Shown in pieces: positions 44,808-53,489 of a stretch of 64,000 nt of DNA. Position numbers and translations under genes: made by a program. The stretch comes from Herbaspirillum sp. ST 5-3 (GTDB lineage: Bacteria; Pseudomonadota; Gammaproteobacteria; Burkholderiales; Burkholderiaceae_D), in the NCBI RefSeq assembly GCF_004804275.1, contig NZ_STGI01000021.1, positions 1 through 64,000 of the forward strand. The letters are read 5' to 3'. The notes beneath the pieces were generated by a model. That model ran no database searches. It was not told where the DNA came from and saw only the letters and a program-made list of their open reading frames with translations. How positions within the stretch are numbered: the stretch's first letter is position 1; every line of letters begins with the position of its first letter.

Positions 44808-46031
44808 ATGAAACAGTCGCAACTTCGCACCGCCATCGGTGCCGCCATCCTGTCGCTGGCAGCCGGCACATCGCACGCACAACAGAAAGTTTCCGACGAT
44901 GTCGTCAAGATCGGCATCCTCACCGACATGTCGGGTCTCTACTCGGACCTGAGCGGCGAAGGCTCGGTCGCCGCCGCCAAAATGGCGGTCGAGGATTTCG
45001 GCGGCAAGGTGCTCGGCAAGCCGATCGAGGTGATTTCCGCCGATCACCAGAACAAGTCCGACGTGGCCGCCGGCAAGGCACGCGAATGGTTCGATGCGCA
45101 GAAGGTGGACATGATCAACGATCTCGTCACCTCCAGCACTGCGCTGGCCGTGGTCGACATCGCAAAGCAGAAGAACCGCATCGCCATCATCAACGGCGCC
45201 GGCGCGACCCGGCTCACCAATGAAAGCTGCACGCCCAACAGCATTCACTATTCCTGGGACACGTATGCGCTTGCCAACGGCACCGCCAATGCCGTGGTCA
45301 AGCAGGGCGGTGATTCATGGTACTTCATCACCGCCGACTATGCGTTCGGCCACTCGCTGGAAAAGGATTCGAGCGACGTCGTCAAGGCCAACGGCGGCAA
45401 GGTGCTCGGCAGCGCGAAACATCCGTTGAACGCATCGGACTTTTCCGCTTTCCTGCTGCAGGCCCAGTCTTCCGGCGCGAAGATCATCGGACTTGCCAAT
45501 GCCGGCGGCGATGCGGTCAATGCGATCAAGGCCGCCAATGAATTCGGCATCGGCAAATCCGGCAAGCAGCATCTTGCTTCGCTGCTGTTAACCATCAACG
45601 ACATCCACAGCCTCGGCCTGAATGTGGCGCAGGGCTTGTACGGCACCGAAGCCTTTTACTGGGACCTGAATGACGAGACGCGCGCCTGGTCCAAGCGCTT
45701 CGCCGCGAAGATGAAGAAGATGCCGAACATGATTCATGCCGGCGTCTACTCCTCGACCATGCATTACCTGAAAGCGATCCAGGCGGCCGGCACCGACGAA
45801 GCCGGCGCCGTGATGAAGAAAATGAAAGAGACACCGATCAACGACTTCTTTGCCAAGAACGGAAAAATCCGGGAAGACGGCCGCATGGTGCACGACATGT
45901 ATCTGGTGCAGGTGAAGAAACCGTCCGAGTCGAAAGCGCCATGGGATTATTACAACGTCAAGGCAGTGATCCCCGGCGACCAGGCATACCAGTCGCTGGC
46001 GAAGAGCGCCTGTCCGCTGGTCAAAAAATAG
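44808..46031 (+). CDS. ABC-type solute-binding protein (Peripla_BP_6, Leu/Ile/Val-like)
   Basis: A 407-residue periplasmic protein: signal ending AAGTSHA, then the type-I binding fold with VVKIGILTDMSGLYSDLSGE, KMAVEDFGGKVLGKPIEVIS and a disulfide region ESCTPNSIHYSWDTYAL. The C-terminus SKAPWDYYNVKAVIPGDQAY is typical of carboxylate or aromatic-acid binders. ATG 44808 has GGAG upstream; an in-frame ATG at 44793 is less likely. No ABC permease or ATPase is adjacent, so it must share one encoded elsewhere. Confidence 0.88.
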   Translation: MKQSQLRTAIGAAILSLAAGTSHAQQKVSDDVVKIGILTDMSGLYSDLSGEGSVAAAKMAVEDFGGKVLGKPIEVISADHQNKSDVAAGKAREWFDAQKVDMINDLVTSSTALAVVDIAKQKNRIAIINGAGATRLTNESCTPNSIHYSWDTYALANGTANAVVKQGGDSWYFITADYAFGHSLEKDSSDVVKANGGKVLGSAKHPLNASDFSAFLLQAQSSGAKIIGLANAGGDAVNAIKAANEFGIGKSGKQHLASLLLTINDIHSLGLNVAQGLYGTEAFYWDLNDETRAWSKRFAAKMKKMPNMIHAGVYSSTMHYLKAIQAAGTDEAGAVMKKMKETPINDFFAKNGKIREDGRMVHDMYLVQVKKPSESKAPWDYYNVKAVIPGDQAYQSLAKSACPLVKK

Positions 46032-46068
46032 TCATCACAATCGACGCAAAGCAACACAGGAGGAAGCC

Positions 46069-47196
46069 ATGCACACCATCAAGACCATGTTTGCCCTCGC
46101 CACTGCTTTCCTCCTGTGTTCGGCGCGTGCCGAGGACGTGCGCATCGGCTTCATCAACGGCCTGAGCGGGCCGATCGCCGAAACCGCGCAGGACATCCTC
46201 AAGGTCACGCGCGCCTACGTCGAGCAGGTCAACGCCGCTGGTGGCGTGCATGGCCGGCAGCTGGCGCTGGTGACGCGCGACGACCAGTACGATCCGGGCA
46301 AGACGGCCGCGCTGGTCGAGGATGTGATCCTCAACGACAAGGCGGTAGCGCTGGTCAACAGCGCCGGCACTGCGCCCACCATCGCCGTCATCAAATCGGG
46401 CGTGCTGACGCGCCACAAGGTGCCGCTCGTGGGCGTCTTCAGTGGCTCCACCGCGTTGCGCGGGCCCGGTTCGGCGGAGATCTTTCACACCCGTTCGACT
46501 TATAACGACGAAGTGCTGAAGATTTCGCGCCTTGCTTCCACGCTCGGGCTGCGGCGCATCGCCGTGCTGTATCAGGAAGACGCGTTCGGGCAAGGCATCC
46601 TGCAAAGCGTCGCGGAAGGCGAAAAGAAGTTCAATCTCGAAGTCATCCTCAAGGCAGGCTACCAGCCGGGCACGCGCGACTTCGCTGCGCAAGCAAACGC
46701 GATCATCGCCGCGCGTCCGCAGGCAGTGTTCATGATGGGTGTGCCGGATTCGACCTACCAGTTCGTCAAGGCCTGGAACGCGCCGAGCGGCTATGCGCAG
46801 CTGTACACGCTGTCCTTCGTGACTTCCCAGAAGCTGGCGGAAGTTGCTGGCGAGGCGAAAGCGCGCGGCATCGGCATTTCGCAGGTGGTGCCGAATCCGA
46901 ATTCGACCGTGCTGCCGCTTGTCAAGGATTTCCAGGCCTTGCTCCATAGTCCGTACGGCAAGGGCATCCGTGCTAATCCTGTGACGCTGGAAGGCTATCT
47001 GAATATCCGCCTGGTGGTGGAAGCCATCAAGGCAGCCGGCCCGAATCCGACCGGGGAGAAAGTCATGCAGAGCCTGGCCGCGATGCGCGACTACAAGCTG
47101 GGCGGATTCCCCATCGATTTCTCCGGATCGAAACGCAGCGGCTCGGACTATCTGGACATCGCGGTCATCGGACGCGATGCGCGGCTGCTGTACTGA
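46069..47196 (+). CDS. ABC-type solute-binding protein (Peripla_BP_6), second copy
   Basis: A 375-residue periplasmic protein: signal TMFALATAFLLCSARA, then VRIGFINGLSGPIAETAQDI and YVEQVNAAGGVHGRQLALVT. It shares the fold but is clearly diverged from the 44808-46031 product, so the two probably differ in ligand or role. AGGAGG precedes the ATG, 37 nt after the previous stop, and a terminator follows. No transporter core genes are nearby. Confidence 0.88.
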   Translation: MHTIKTMFALATAFLLCSARAEDVRIGFINGLSGPIAETAQDILKVTRAYVEQVNAAGGVHGRQLALVTRDDQYDPGKTAALVEDVILNDKAVALVNSAGTAPTIAVIKSGVLTRHKVPLVGVFSGSTALRGPGSAEIFHTRSTYNDEVLKISRLASTLGLRRIAVLYQEDAFGQGILQSVAEGEKKFNLEVILKAGYQPGTRDFAAQANAIIAARPQAVFMMGVPDSTYQFVKAWNAPSGYAQLYTLSFVTSQKLAEVAGEAKARGIGISQVVPNPNSTVLPLVKDFQALLHSPYGKGIRANPVTLEGYLNIRLVVEAIKAAGPNPTGEKVMQSLAAMRDYKLGGFPIDFSGSKRSGSDYLDIAVIGRDARLLY

Positions 47197-47235
47197 GCAC
47201 AGTTCGACGACCGCAATCTGCCCGCACAAGGACAG

Positions 47236-47262
47236 GCCCGCCCATGAGGCGGGCTTGTTGTT
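47236..47262 (+). terminator. Terminator after the ligase/esterase/SBP operon
   Basis: GCCCGCC (47236-47242) pairs with GGCGGGC (47248-47254) around CATGA, followed by TTGTTGTTTT. Confidence 0.8.
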
Positions 47263-47421
47263 TTGGCGTCCGCCATGCGCCCGGCACGCCGATGCGCTAT
47301 ATTGAACAAAATCCATGAAACGGGTATAAGAGCCTATCCCTGCAGGACTTGCACCGACCAATCATCAGAGAGACATGGCAAGAATCGAAGCCCGGCCCAT
47401 GGAGCAAAAGGAATCGCATCC

Positions 47422-48450
47422 GTGACGGCACGCACGATTTCCGCAGCATGGGTCAAGGGAATAGTGGAGATCATCCAGGCCGAACACCTGGATGCGCGCG
47501 CGCTGTTCGTCGAAGCCGGCCTCGACATCGACGAGCTGAAACATCCCGATGCGCGCTTCGCGCCCGAGAAGATCAGCATGCTCTGGGAACTGGCGAGCCA
47601 GCGTTCCGGCAATCCCGCCCTCGGCCTGAACATCCCGCCCGCCGCGACGCCGGCCAGCTTCGACGCGGTGGCTTATGTGATGATGTCCTGCCCCAACCTG
47701 CGGGCGGCGCTCGAACGCCTGCTGCGTTACCTGCGCATCGTCAGCGACGCCGCCGACATCACCCTGCACGACGAGACGGACGGCTTCAGCATCAACGTCG
47801 AACTCTACGGAGGCGGTCGCCCGGTACCGCGCCAGCGCGTCGAATTCGTGCTGGTCACGATCCTCAATTTCTGCCGCTGGCTGAGCGGCCGCGACCTGCG
47901 CCCGCTGGCAGTGTATTTTGCCAACGCCGAACCGGCCGACCTGCGGCCATACAGCCTGGCCTTCCATTGCCCCTTGCGTTTCAACGCGCCTTCGCACCGT
48001 TTGCTGTTTTCCTTCGAGGACGTCATGCATCCGCTGCCGACCTCCAACCCGATGCTCGCCGAGCTGCACGATCGCTACGCGGGCGAGCACCTGAACCGCC
48101 TGGAAAACGATCGCATCAGCTTCAAGGCGCGCGAGCTCATCATCCGCCATCTGCCCGATGGCGACCCGCTGCGCGCCGACATCGCCAAGGCCCTGCACAT
48201 GAGCGAACGCACATTGCAGCGCCGGCTGCAGGAGGAGGGCACTTCCTTCAACCAGCTGGTCGACGACATCCGTCACGAACTGGCGCGCGACCATCTGGGC
48301 CAGCACAACGTGACGCTGTCCCAGATCGCCTACCTGCTCGGCTTCGCCGACCAGAGCACCTTCTTCCGCGCCTGCAAGCGCTGGTTCGGCATGTCGCCCG
48401 GCGAGTACCGGTCGCGCATCGGCCACGATCCGGGACGCGCCGACGGCTGA
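47422..48450 (+). CDS. AraC-family regulator (paralogue of 29078-30121)
   Basis: A 342-residue regulator. The GTG at 47422 follows AAGGAA and aligns its TARTISAAWVKGIV with the start of the 29078 paralogue; upstream codons in frame to 47263 are not supported. It has an Arabinose_bd-type sensor (RFAPEKISMLWELASQRSGN) and double helix-turn-helix (IAKALHMSERTLQRRLQEEG, LSQIAYLLGFADQSTFFRAC). It lies just after the acyl-CoA ligase/esterase/SBP operon, which it may control. The ligand is likely an acyl or ester compound. Confidence 0.85.
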   Translation: MTARTISAAWVKGIVEIIQAEHLDARALFVEAGLDIDELKHPDARFAPEKISMLWELASQRSGNPALGLNIPPAATPASFDAVAYVMMSCPNLRAALERLLRYLRIVSDAADITLHDETDGFSINVELYGGGRPVPRQRVEFVLVTILNFCRWLSGRDLRPLAVYFANAEPADLRPYSLAFHCPLRFNAPSHRLLFSFEDVMHPLPTSNPMLAELHDRYAGEHLNRLENDRISFKARELIIRHLPDGDPLRADIAKALHMSERTLQRRLQEEGTSFNQLVDDIRHELARDHLGQHNVTLSQIAYLLGFADQSTFFRACKRWFGMSPGEYRSRIGHDPGRADG

Positions 48451-48563
48451 CGCCGCGCTCGCCGGCCTGCCGTGCATCAAGAAATGTGCAAGCAGTTGCT
48501 CGGTCCTCGAATACGCGGCCTACAATTTCGATTACTCCTCGCGATTCGCTGGAAAGGGTCTGC

Positions 48564-49979
48564 ATGTTTACCGACGCCGCCGCCACACCGGAATCAAATG
48601 CAAAAGAATCCAACCTCCTCACCGGCGCGCGCCATCTGATCGGCCGGCTGTTCGGCAAGCACGAGGACGCGGATCCCGGCAACCGCCGTCTTTCATCGAG
48701 CGAACTGAGAAGCCTGCGGCAGCGCTTCGCCGCCTGCGCTGCCGAACGGGGTGGCGTGGTCTCGGCACGCCAGCGCGCAGTGGAAATCGGCCAGATCTAT
48801 TCCGGCCTGGACGAGCAGGGGCGGCGCGACTACCTGCGCCTGCTGGCACTGGAGTTCGGCCCCCGGCCGGAAGCGGTCGATGCGGCGATGAAGGACTGGA
48901 AACATGCGGTCGATACGCAGCACAAGACCGCCGCCGAGATGGCGCTGCGCGAAGCCTTGCGTTCGCAGCGGCTGCGCATTCTGACGCAGTTCAGCGCGAT
49001 TCCGCAGGGCGTGAAATTTCTGGTGGAGATGCGCGACGACCTGCTGCGCTTCGCGAAGGGCTCGCCCGAACTCGGCGTGGTCGAGAGCGAGCTGTTTTCC
49101 CTGCTGAGCACCTGGTTCGATGTCGACTTCCTGCAATTGCAGCGCATCAGCTGGAATTCGTCCGCCGCATTGCTGGAAAAGCTGATCAAGTACGAAGCCG
49201 TGCATCAGATCCGTTCCTGGGCCGACCTGCGCAACCGGCTCGATTCCGATCGCCGCTGCTACGGCCTGTTCCATCCGCGCATGCCGGACGAGCCGCTGAT
49301 CTTCGTCGAAGTCGCGCTGACCGACCGCCTGTCCGACAACATCCAGGTGCTGCTCGACGAATCGCTGCCGCCGCTGGACCCGACGCGCGCCAACACCGCG
49401 ATCTTCTATTCGATTTCCAACACCCAGCCGGGACTGCGCGGACTGAACTTCGGCAACTTCCTGATCAAGCGCGTGGTCGATGACCTGGCGCGCGACTTCC
49501 CGACGCTGAAGACTTTTTCGACGCTGTCGCCGATCCCCGGCTTCATGTCCTGGCTCAAGCGCCAGGAGGCGTATCTGGACCGGATCAGGCTGGGCTGTTT
49601 GCAAACCGATGCGCCGGTGCTCGATGCGCATCCCGGTGTCGCGGAGTTTGTCGCCTCCGGCAGCTGGTACGCCAATTCGCCTGTCGCGCAAGCACTGCAG
49701 CCGGTACTGCTGGAAGCATGCGCTCACTATCTCACGCGCGAGAAATCGCAGGAACTGCCGCAGGATCCAGTCGCGCGCTTCCACCTGGTCAACGGCGCAC
49801 GCATCGAACGCGTCAATTGGCTGGCGGACAGGTCCGACAAGGGATTCAAGCAATCGGCAGGGATGATGGTCAATTACCTGTACCGCAAGGCGGAACTGGA
49901 ATCGAACCATGAAAAGCTGATGCTCAAGGGAGCGGTGTCGAGTTCGCGTGCGGTGCGCAGCCTATTGCAGTCGGCTTGA
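48564..49979 (+). CDS. Malonyl-CoA decarboxylase
   Basis: A 471-residue MCD-family enzyme converting malonyl-CoA to acetyl-CoA and CO2. The N-terminal helical domain (~40-180) has RQRFAACAAERGGVVSARQR; the catalytic GNAT-like domain has CYGLFHPRMPDEPLIFVEVA, ISNTQPGLRGLNFGNFLIKR, SPIPGFMSWLKRQ, and near the end FHLVNGARIERVNWLADRSD with a following QSAGMMVNYLYR. Length fits bacterial members. ATG 48564 has GGAAAGG. It is 114 nt after the AraC gene. No malonate transporter or CoA-transferase is adjacent, so a regulatory role in lipid balance is possible. Confidence 0.9.
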   Translation: MFTDAAATPESNAKESNLLTGARHLIGRLFGKHEDADPGNRRLSSSELRSLRQRFAACAAERGGVVSARQRAVEIGQIYSGLDEQGRRDYLRLLALEFGPRPEAVDAAMKDWKHAVDTQHKTAAEMALREALRSQRLRILTQFSAIPQGVKFLVEMRDDLLRFAKGSPELGVVESELFSLLSTWFDVDFLQLQRISWNSSAALLEKLIKYEAVHQIRSWADLRNRLDSDRRCYGLFHPRMPDEPLIFVEVALTDRLSDNIQVLLDESLPPLDPTRANTAIFYSISNTQPGLRGLNFGNFLIKRVVDDLARDFPTLKTFSTLSPIPGFMSWLKRQEAYLDRIRLGCLQTDAPVLDAHPGVAEFVASGSWYANSPVAQALQPVLLEACAHYLTREKSQELPQDPVARFHLVNGARIERVNWLADRSDKGFKQSAGMMVNYLYRKAELESNHEKLMLKGAVSSSRAVRSLLQSA

Positions 49980-49994
49980 GCAAGGGCCGAAGCT

Positions 49995-50264
49995 TTACTC
50001 CGCGTTGCGCTTCCTGTCGCCGAGCTGCTTCTCGAACGCCGTGTCGAGCTTGCTGATTCGTGCCTTCTTTTGCGGCCCGGTCTGGTTCACGAGTTGCACG
50101 AATTCATCCAGCGCGAGATCGGCGCTGATCTTTTCCGGCTTGCCGCCCGGCTCCGCGCGCAGCAGATAGAACAAGCCGGCGGCATTGATTCCCAGCGAAT
50201 AGCGATAGGCGCTGTCACGCTCGTTCAGTCGTGCGATGGCAGCGCTGGCTTTGGTTGATCTCAT
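49995..50264 (-). CDS. Small hypothetical protein
   Basis: An 89-residue basic protein, YRYSLGINAAGLFYLLRAEP near the N-terminus and LALDEFVQLVNQTGPQKKAR in the middle. No signal or membrane helix is apparent and no family was recognised. It converges on the malonyl-CoA decarboxylase gene with a 15-nt gap. Confidence 0.55.
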   Translation of the reverse strand: MRSTKASAAIARLNERDSAYRYSLGINAAGLFYLLRAEPGGKPEKISADLALDEFVQLVNQTGPQKKARISKLDTAFEKQLGDRKRNAE

Positions 50265-50315
50265 TGCAAACCTATGTGGAAATCCGGCAAGTGTCCGGAA
50301 GATCGGATGTGTTCA

Positions 50316-51209
50316 TCATAATGCAGTCCGGTCAGGTGCGCCGCCGAGTTCGACGCACAGGCTCGGCCGGGTATTGGGTTCGCAATAGACGTCGAAGCGA
50401 TGCCCGCCGTCGATGTCCTGCACCAGCATCTTCAGGTTCCGTTCATAGTAAACCGGCCCCTTCAGGCGCGCTTCGAGGCGCGACGGACCTGCCGCGCGGT
50501 AGTCCGGCAGCCGGCTCAGTGCCTGCCCGATCACCAGCAGCGGCTGCGCGAAGTCGCGCTCGAAGCCGAAAACTTTCGCATACGCCTTGCCGTAGTGAAG
50601 CGGATTGGTATCGCCGCACAGCCGGCCGAAGCGAAAACGATCTTTTGCCGGCAGATGCCACGCATGGCTGGCATCGCCGGACTCCACCCGCGGATCGGGC
50701 TGGGACGGAGAAGAATCGGGAGACCCGTCGAAACGGCCGCGATAGAACATCGTGATCCGGCTTTCCCAGGTCAGCACGCCATCGACGCGCACTTCGGCAC
50801 CGATATCGAATTCCAGACCCTTTTCAACCCGCCGCACCGCCTGCGCCGCCAGCTCCACATCCGGCCGGGCATCAGCCGGCAAGGGGTGGTGTTGCCGGAT
50901 TGTTATCCGTGTATTCAGCGCACGGAACAGCGGCATCGGCGCAGCGCCATGGCTCAGCATGTGCAGCATCGGCGGGTAGACCCATGCCATCGGATACAGG
51001 ATCGAGACGTCGCTGTTGTCCGGCAAATGGCAGGCGGCATGGAAGGCGGAGCGATGCGCCGGATCAACCCCGATGTCGTGCCAGCTCGCGCGCAGATGCA
51101 GCGCGTTCTGCGGATTGCGCCGTCCTTGGCGGCTGTTTCGCATCAGGGCGAGGAACAGGTCACCCAAGGACGGCTGCCGCGTGAATCGCAAGTGAGTGTT
51201 TGCTTTCAT
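50316..51209 (-). CDS. MaoC-like hotdog dehydratase
   Basis: A 297-residue double-hotdog protein. The C-terminal half has the hydratase-2 signature FGRLCGDTNPLHYGKAYA near residues 192-209, with the catalytic Asp and His present. The N-terminal half (YPMAWVYPPMLHMLSHGAAP) is a substrate-binding hotdog. It would hydrate (R)-enoyl-CoA or a similar acyl thioester. ATG 51209 has AGGAGAC. It is divergent from the halohydrin-dehalogenase-like gene, with about 90 nt between. Confidence 0.82.
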   Translation of the reverse strand: MKANTHLRFTRQPSLGDLFLALMRNSRQGRRNPQNALHLRASWHDIGVDPAHRSAFHAACHLPDNSDVSILYPMAWVYPPMLHMLSHGAAPMPLFRALNTRITIRQHHPLPADARPDVELAAQAVRRVEKGLEFDIGAEVRVDGVLTWESRITMFYRGRFDGSPDSSPSQPDPRVESGDASHAWHLPAKDRFRFGRLCGDTNPLHYGKAYAKVFGFERDFAQPLLVIGQALSRLPDYRAAGPSRLEARLKGPVYYERNLKMLVQDIDGGHRFDVYCEPNTRPSLCVELGGAPDRTAL

Positions 51210-51298
51210 GACTTGTCTCCTGTTTCCGGTGCTATGTTCGGCGTAAAATACGGGCGGATTCTACGCCCGAAGGCGGCAATCAGACATAAGGAAAAACA

Positions 51299-51982
51299 AT
51301 GGCAGCTCTCGACCTGAGCGGGAAGCGGGTGCTTATCACGCAGTCATCGACCTTCATGGGGCCGGTCTTGTGCGAACTGTTCGCGCAGTTCGGCGCCGAA
51401 GTGATCGCCGACGAACGCGCATTGCTCGACCCCGCGCTGCCGCAGGCCATCGTGCAGGCCGCCGGTCGCATCGACGTGCTGATCGCCAACCTCGCGATTC
51501 CCGCGCCGACCACGCCGGCGGTCCAGGTCGGCGACGACGAATGGCGCGACGCCTTCGCGCACATGGTCGATCCGCTGCCGCGCCTGATCCGCGCGGTCCT
51601 GCCGCAAATGATCCAGCGCCGCTCCGGCAAGATCCTGCTGATCGGCAGCGCATCGGCGCTGCGCGGCATGAAGCGTACCTCGACCTACAGCGCCGCGCGC
51701 GGCGCGCAGCTGTCCTATATCCAGGCAGTCGGCGTGGAAGCGGCGCCGCATAATGTGCAGATCAACGCAATTGCGCAGAATTTCGTCGAGAATCCCACCT
51801 ATTTCCCGCTCGAAGTGCAGGCCAATCCTGCATTCCAGGAAAGGCTCAAGCGCGAAGTGCCGCTCGGCCGCTTGGTGACGCAGCAGGAAGACGCGCAGTT
51901 CGCCGCCTACCTGTGCAGCGATGCCGCCGATTGCTTCGTCGGGCAAGTATTTCCCCTGTGCGGCGGCTGGGTCGCGCGCTAA
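51299..51982 (+). CDS. Halohydrin-dehalogenase-like SDR protein
   Basis: A 227-residue SDR-fold protein whose motifs match halohydrin dehalogenases rather than oxidoreductases. The nucleotide loop is replaced by T14-x4-F19-x-G21 (ITQSSTFMGP). The triad is S117-x12-Y130-x3-R134 (IGSASALRGMKRTSTYSAAR) with Arg in place of Lys. ENPTYFPLE and VGQVFPLCGGW follow as in HheC-type enzymes. These enzymes interconvert vicinal halohydrins and epoxides without a cofactor. Natural substrate unknown. ATG 51299 has AAGGAA. It heads an operon with slyX and DUF2288. Confidence 0.75.
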   Translation: MAALDLSGKRVLITQSSTFMGPVLCELFAQFGAEVIADERALLDPALPQAIVQAAGRIDVLIANLAIPAPTTPAVQVGDDEWRDAFAHMVDPLPRLIRAVLPQMIQRRSGKILLIGSASALRGMKRTSTYSAARGAQLSYIQAVGVEAAPHNVQINAIAQNFVENPTYFPLEVQANPAFQERLKREVPLGRLVTQQEDAQFAAYLCSDAADCFVGQVFPLCGGWVAR

Positions 51983-52000
51983 CTTGAGAAAATTGAAAAC

Positions 52001-52210
52001 ATGACAAGCGAAGACCGCCTGGTCGACATCGAAATACGCATTGCGCGCCAGGAAGACATGATCGACACGCTCAACAAGACGGTCTATCAGCAGCAAAAGA
52101 AGATCGACGAACTGGAAGGCCTGTGCACCGCGCTCGCGCGGCACATCCGCGAAGTCCGCGAGGCCGCGACCGAACGCGGACCGGCCAACGAGAAACCACC
52201 ACACTATTGA
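52001..52210 (+). CDS. slyX: SlyX family protein
   Basis: A 69-residue coiled-coil protein starting MTSEDRLVDIEIRIARQEDM and containing LNKTVYQQQKKIDELEGLC, the usual SlyX pattern with a basic/acidic tail ending PPHY. Function is unknown; SlyX is often found near peptidyl-prolyl isomerase SlyD, which is not seen here. It lies 18 nt after the SDR-like gene and 5 nt before the DUF2288 gene, so all three are probably one operon. Confidence 0.88.
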   Translation: MTSEDRLVDIEIRIARQEDMIDTLNKTVYQQQKKIDELEGLCTALARHIREVREAATERGPANEKPPHY

Positions 52211-52215
52211 TTCAC

Positions 52216-52509
52216 ATGGAACAACAGGAACTGCTGCGCGCCAAACTGAATGGCGAAACCTCCCGCATGCAATGGACCGAATTGCAGCGCTTTTTCGCAT
52301 CCGGCGCGGTGATCGCCGTCAGCCATGAACTTGATCTGATCGAGGTCGCCGCCTGCATCGCGAACGACGACACCAAGGCCATTGCGCAATGGATGGCGGA
52401 GAGCCGGATCGGGAGGGTGAGCGATGCGCAGGCGAGCGCATGGCTGGAAGCGGACGCCACCCTGTGGGCGGTGGTGGTGAAACCCTGGATACTGGTGCAG
52501 GAAATTTAG
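52216..52509 (+). CDS. DUF2288 protein
   Basis: A 97-residue soluble protein with LLRAKLNGETSRMQWTELQR, GAVIAVSHELDLIEVAACIA and a tail LWAVVVKPWILVQE, as in the DUF2288 family. Function is unknown. It is third gene of the SDR-slyX-DUF2288 operon. Its stop codon TAG provides the first base of the palindromic element at 52509-52632. Confidence 0.8.
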   Translation: MEQQELLRAKLNGETSRMQWTELQRFFASGAVIAVSHELDLIEVAACIANDDTKAIAQWMAESRIGRVSDAQASAWLEADATLWAVVVKPWILVQEI

Positions 52510-52632
52510 AGCGTCTATCAGAATGCTACTGCGCAACCCGATCCTGGACCTGCGATGCTCACCGTACCTCACGTACGGTTGCGCTTCTCGATCCAGCCTC
52601 GGGCTGCTCGCGACGCATTCTGATAGACGCTC
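52509..52632. repeat. Palindromic repeat element 1 (124 nt)
   Basis: Perfect 18-nt terminal inverted repeats GAGCGTCTATCAGAATGC (52509-52526) and its complement (52615-52632). Inside is a 7-bp hairpin ACCGTAC/GTACGGT (52561-52567, 52573-52579). It fills exactly the gap between two convergent stop codons. Its interior is related to element 2 at 53488-53613, but its ends are different. It could act as a two-way terminator. Confidence 0.85.
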
Positions 52633-52851
52633 CTAGGCTTCGCTCGACGTCGCCTGGTGCAACTGCTTCACCAGCAGCTTGCTCTTCAACAGCGACAGGG
52701 CGCTTTCGCTGCCATAGCGGAATCCGCGCATCGACGCTGCATTCATCAGGCTCAATACCTCGTCGTAAGTGAGCGCTTGCGTGTAGTCGCGCGCATGGAG
52801 GTTCGCGCGGTTTTGCGCATCGATATGGTCAACAATCTCTTCCGGTAACAT
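52633..52851 (-). CDS. Small hypothetical protein
   Basis: A 72-residue protein, MLPEEIVDHIDAQNRANLHA at the start and LTYDEVLSLMNAASMRGFRY in the middle. It is predicted helical and soluble; no family recognised. Start 52851 has AAGGG at a suitable distance; a longer frame to 52956 is possible but unsupported. Its stop abuts palindromic element 1. Confidence 0.55.
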   Translation of the reverse strand: MLPEEIVDHIDAQNRANLHARDYTQALTYDEVLSLMNAASMRGFRYGSESALSLLKSKLLVKQLHQATSSEA

Positions 52852-53066
52852 GGCATGCCCTTGAAGCTGTGGAATCGCGGTGGAATCATGTGTAGCGGTC
52901 CGCACATGTAGCCGGAATCTACACATTGATTCTGTTGCCCGAAGCTTACAAGGCACTTACTTTTTTTGCCCCAGAGCACGGTTTCGCGCGGTCGCGTCGT
53001 GCCGCGCCTGTAGAATGACGCTTCCTGTCCAACACGGTTTCGCGCCGCCTTGCCCGAAAAATCCTC

Positions 53067-53489
53067 ATGCCGTCCAAACGCGTACCCGACAAGATGCTGG
53101 CCTTTGTCATCGGGATCGTTCTTCTCGTGCTGGTGACCGGTTTCGCCGGCGTCTGGTTTTACTTCAAGCAGAAGGAACGCCTGAGCAGCGAGATCGTCTA
53201 CCTGAACGTGCAGGACGTGGCGATCAGCAGAAGCGGGCATTCGATCCGCGCTTCCTTCGCCGTCCGCACCAGCGGCGCCGACGCGGAATGGGCGTCAGCC
53301 AACAAGCAGGCGCTGGAGCAATTGATGAAACAAGCGCTGATGGAAGTCGACCCGCAACGCGCCCTCGCGCCCGACGGCCTGCCGACGCTGCAGGCGAGCG
53401 TGCGCGCGGCAAGCAATGCGTCGCTGCGGACCGACAAGGTGCAGGAAGTGCTGATTACCGACTTTCTCGTCTCCGAAGGAGATCTGTAG
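53067..53489 (+). CDS. Single-pass membrane protein, FliL-like shape
   Basis: A 140-residue protein with one N-terminal helix (MLAFVIGIVLLVLVTGFAGV) and a periplasmic domain ending TDKVQEVLITDFLVSEGDL, reminiscent of FliL-type C-termini. No flagellar genes are nearby, so the resemblance may be only structural. The TAG stop is fused to the left arm of palindromic element 2. Confidence 0.6.
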   Translation: MPSKRVPDKMLAFVIGIVLLVLVTGFAGVWFYFKQKERLSSEIVYLNVQDVAISRSGHSIRASFAVRTSGADAEWASANKQALEQLMKQALMEVDPQRALAPDGLPTLQASVRAASNASLRTDKVQEVLITDFLVSEGDL

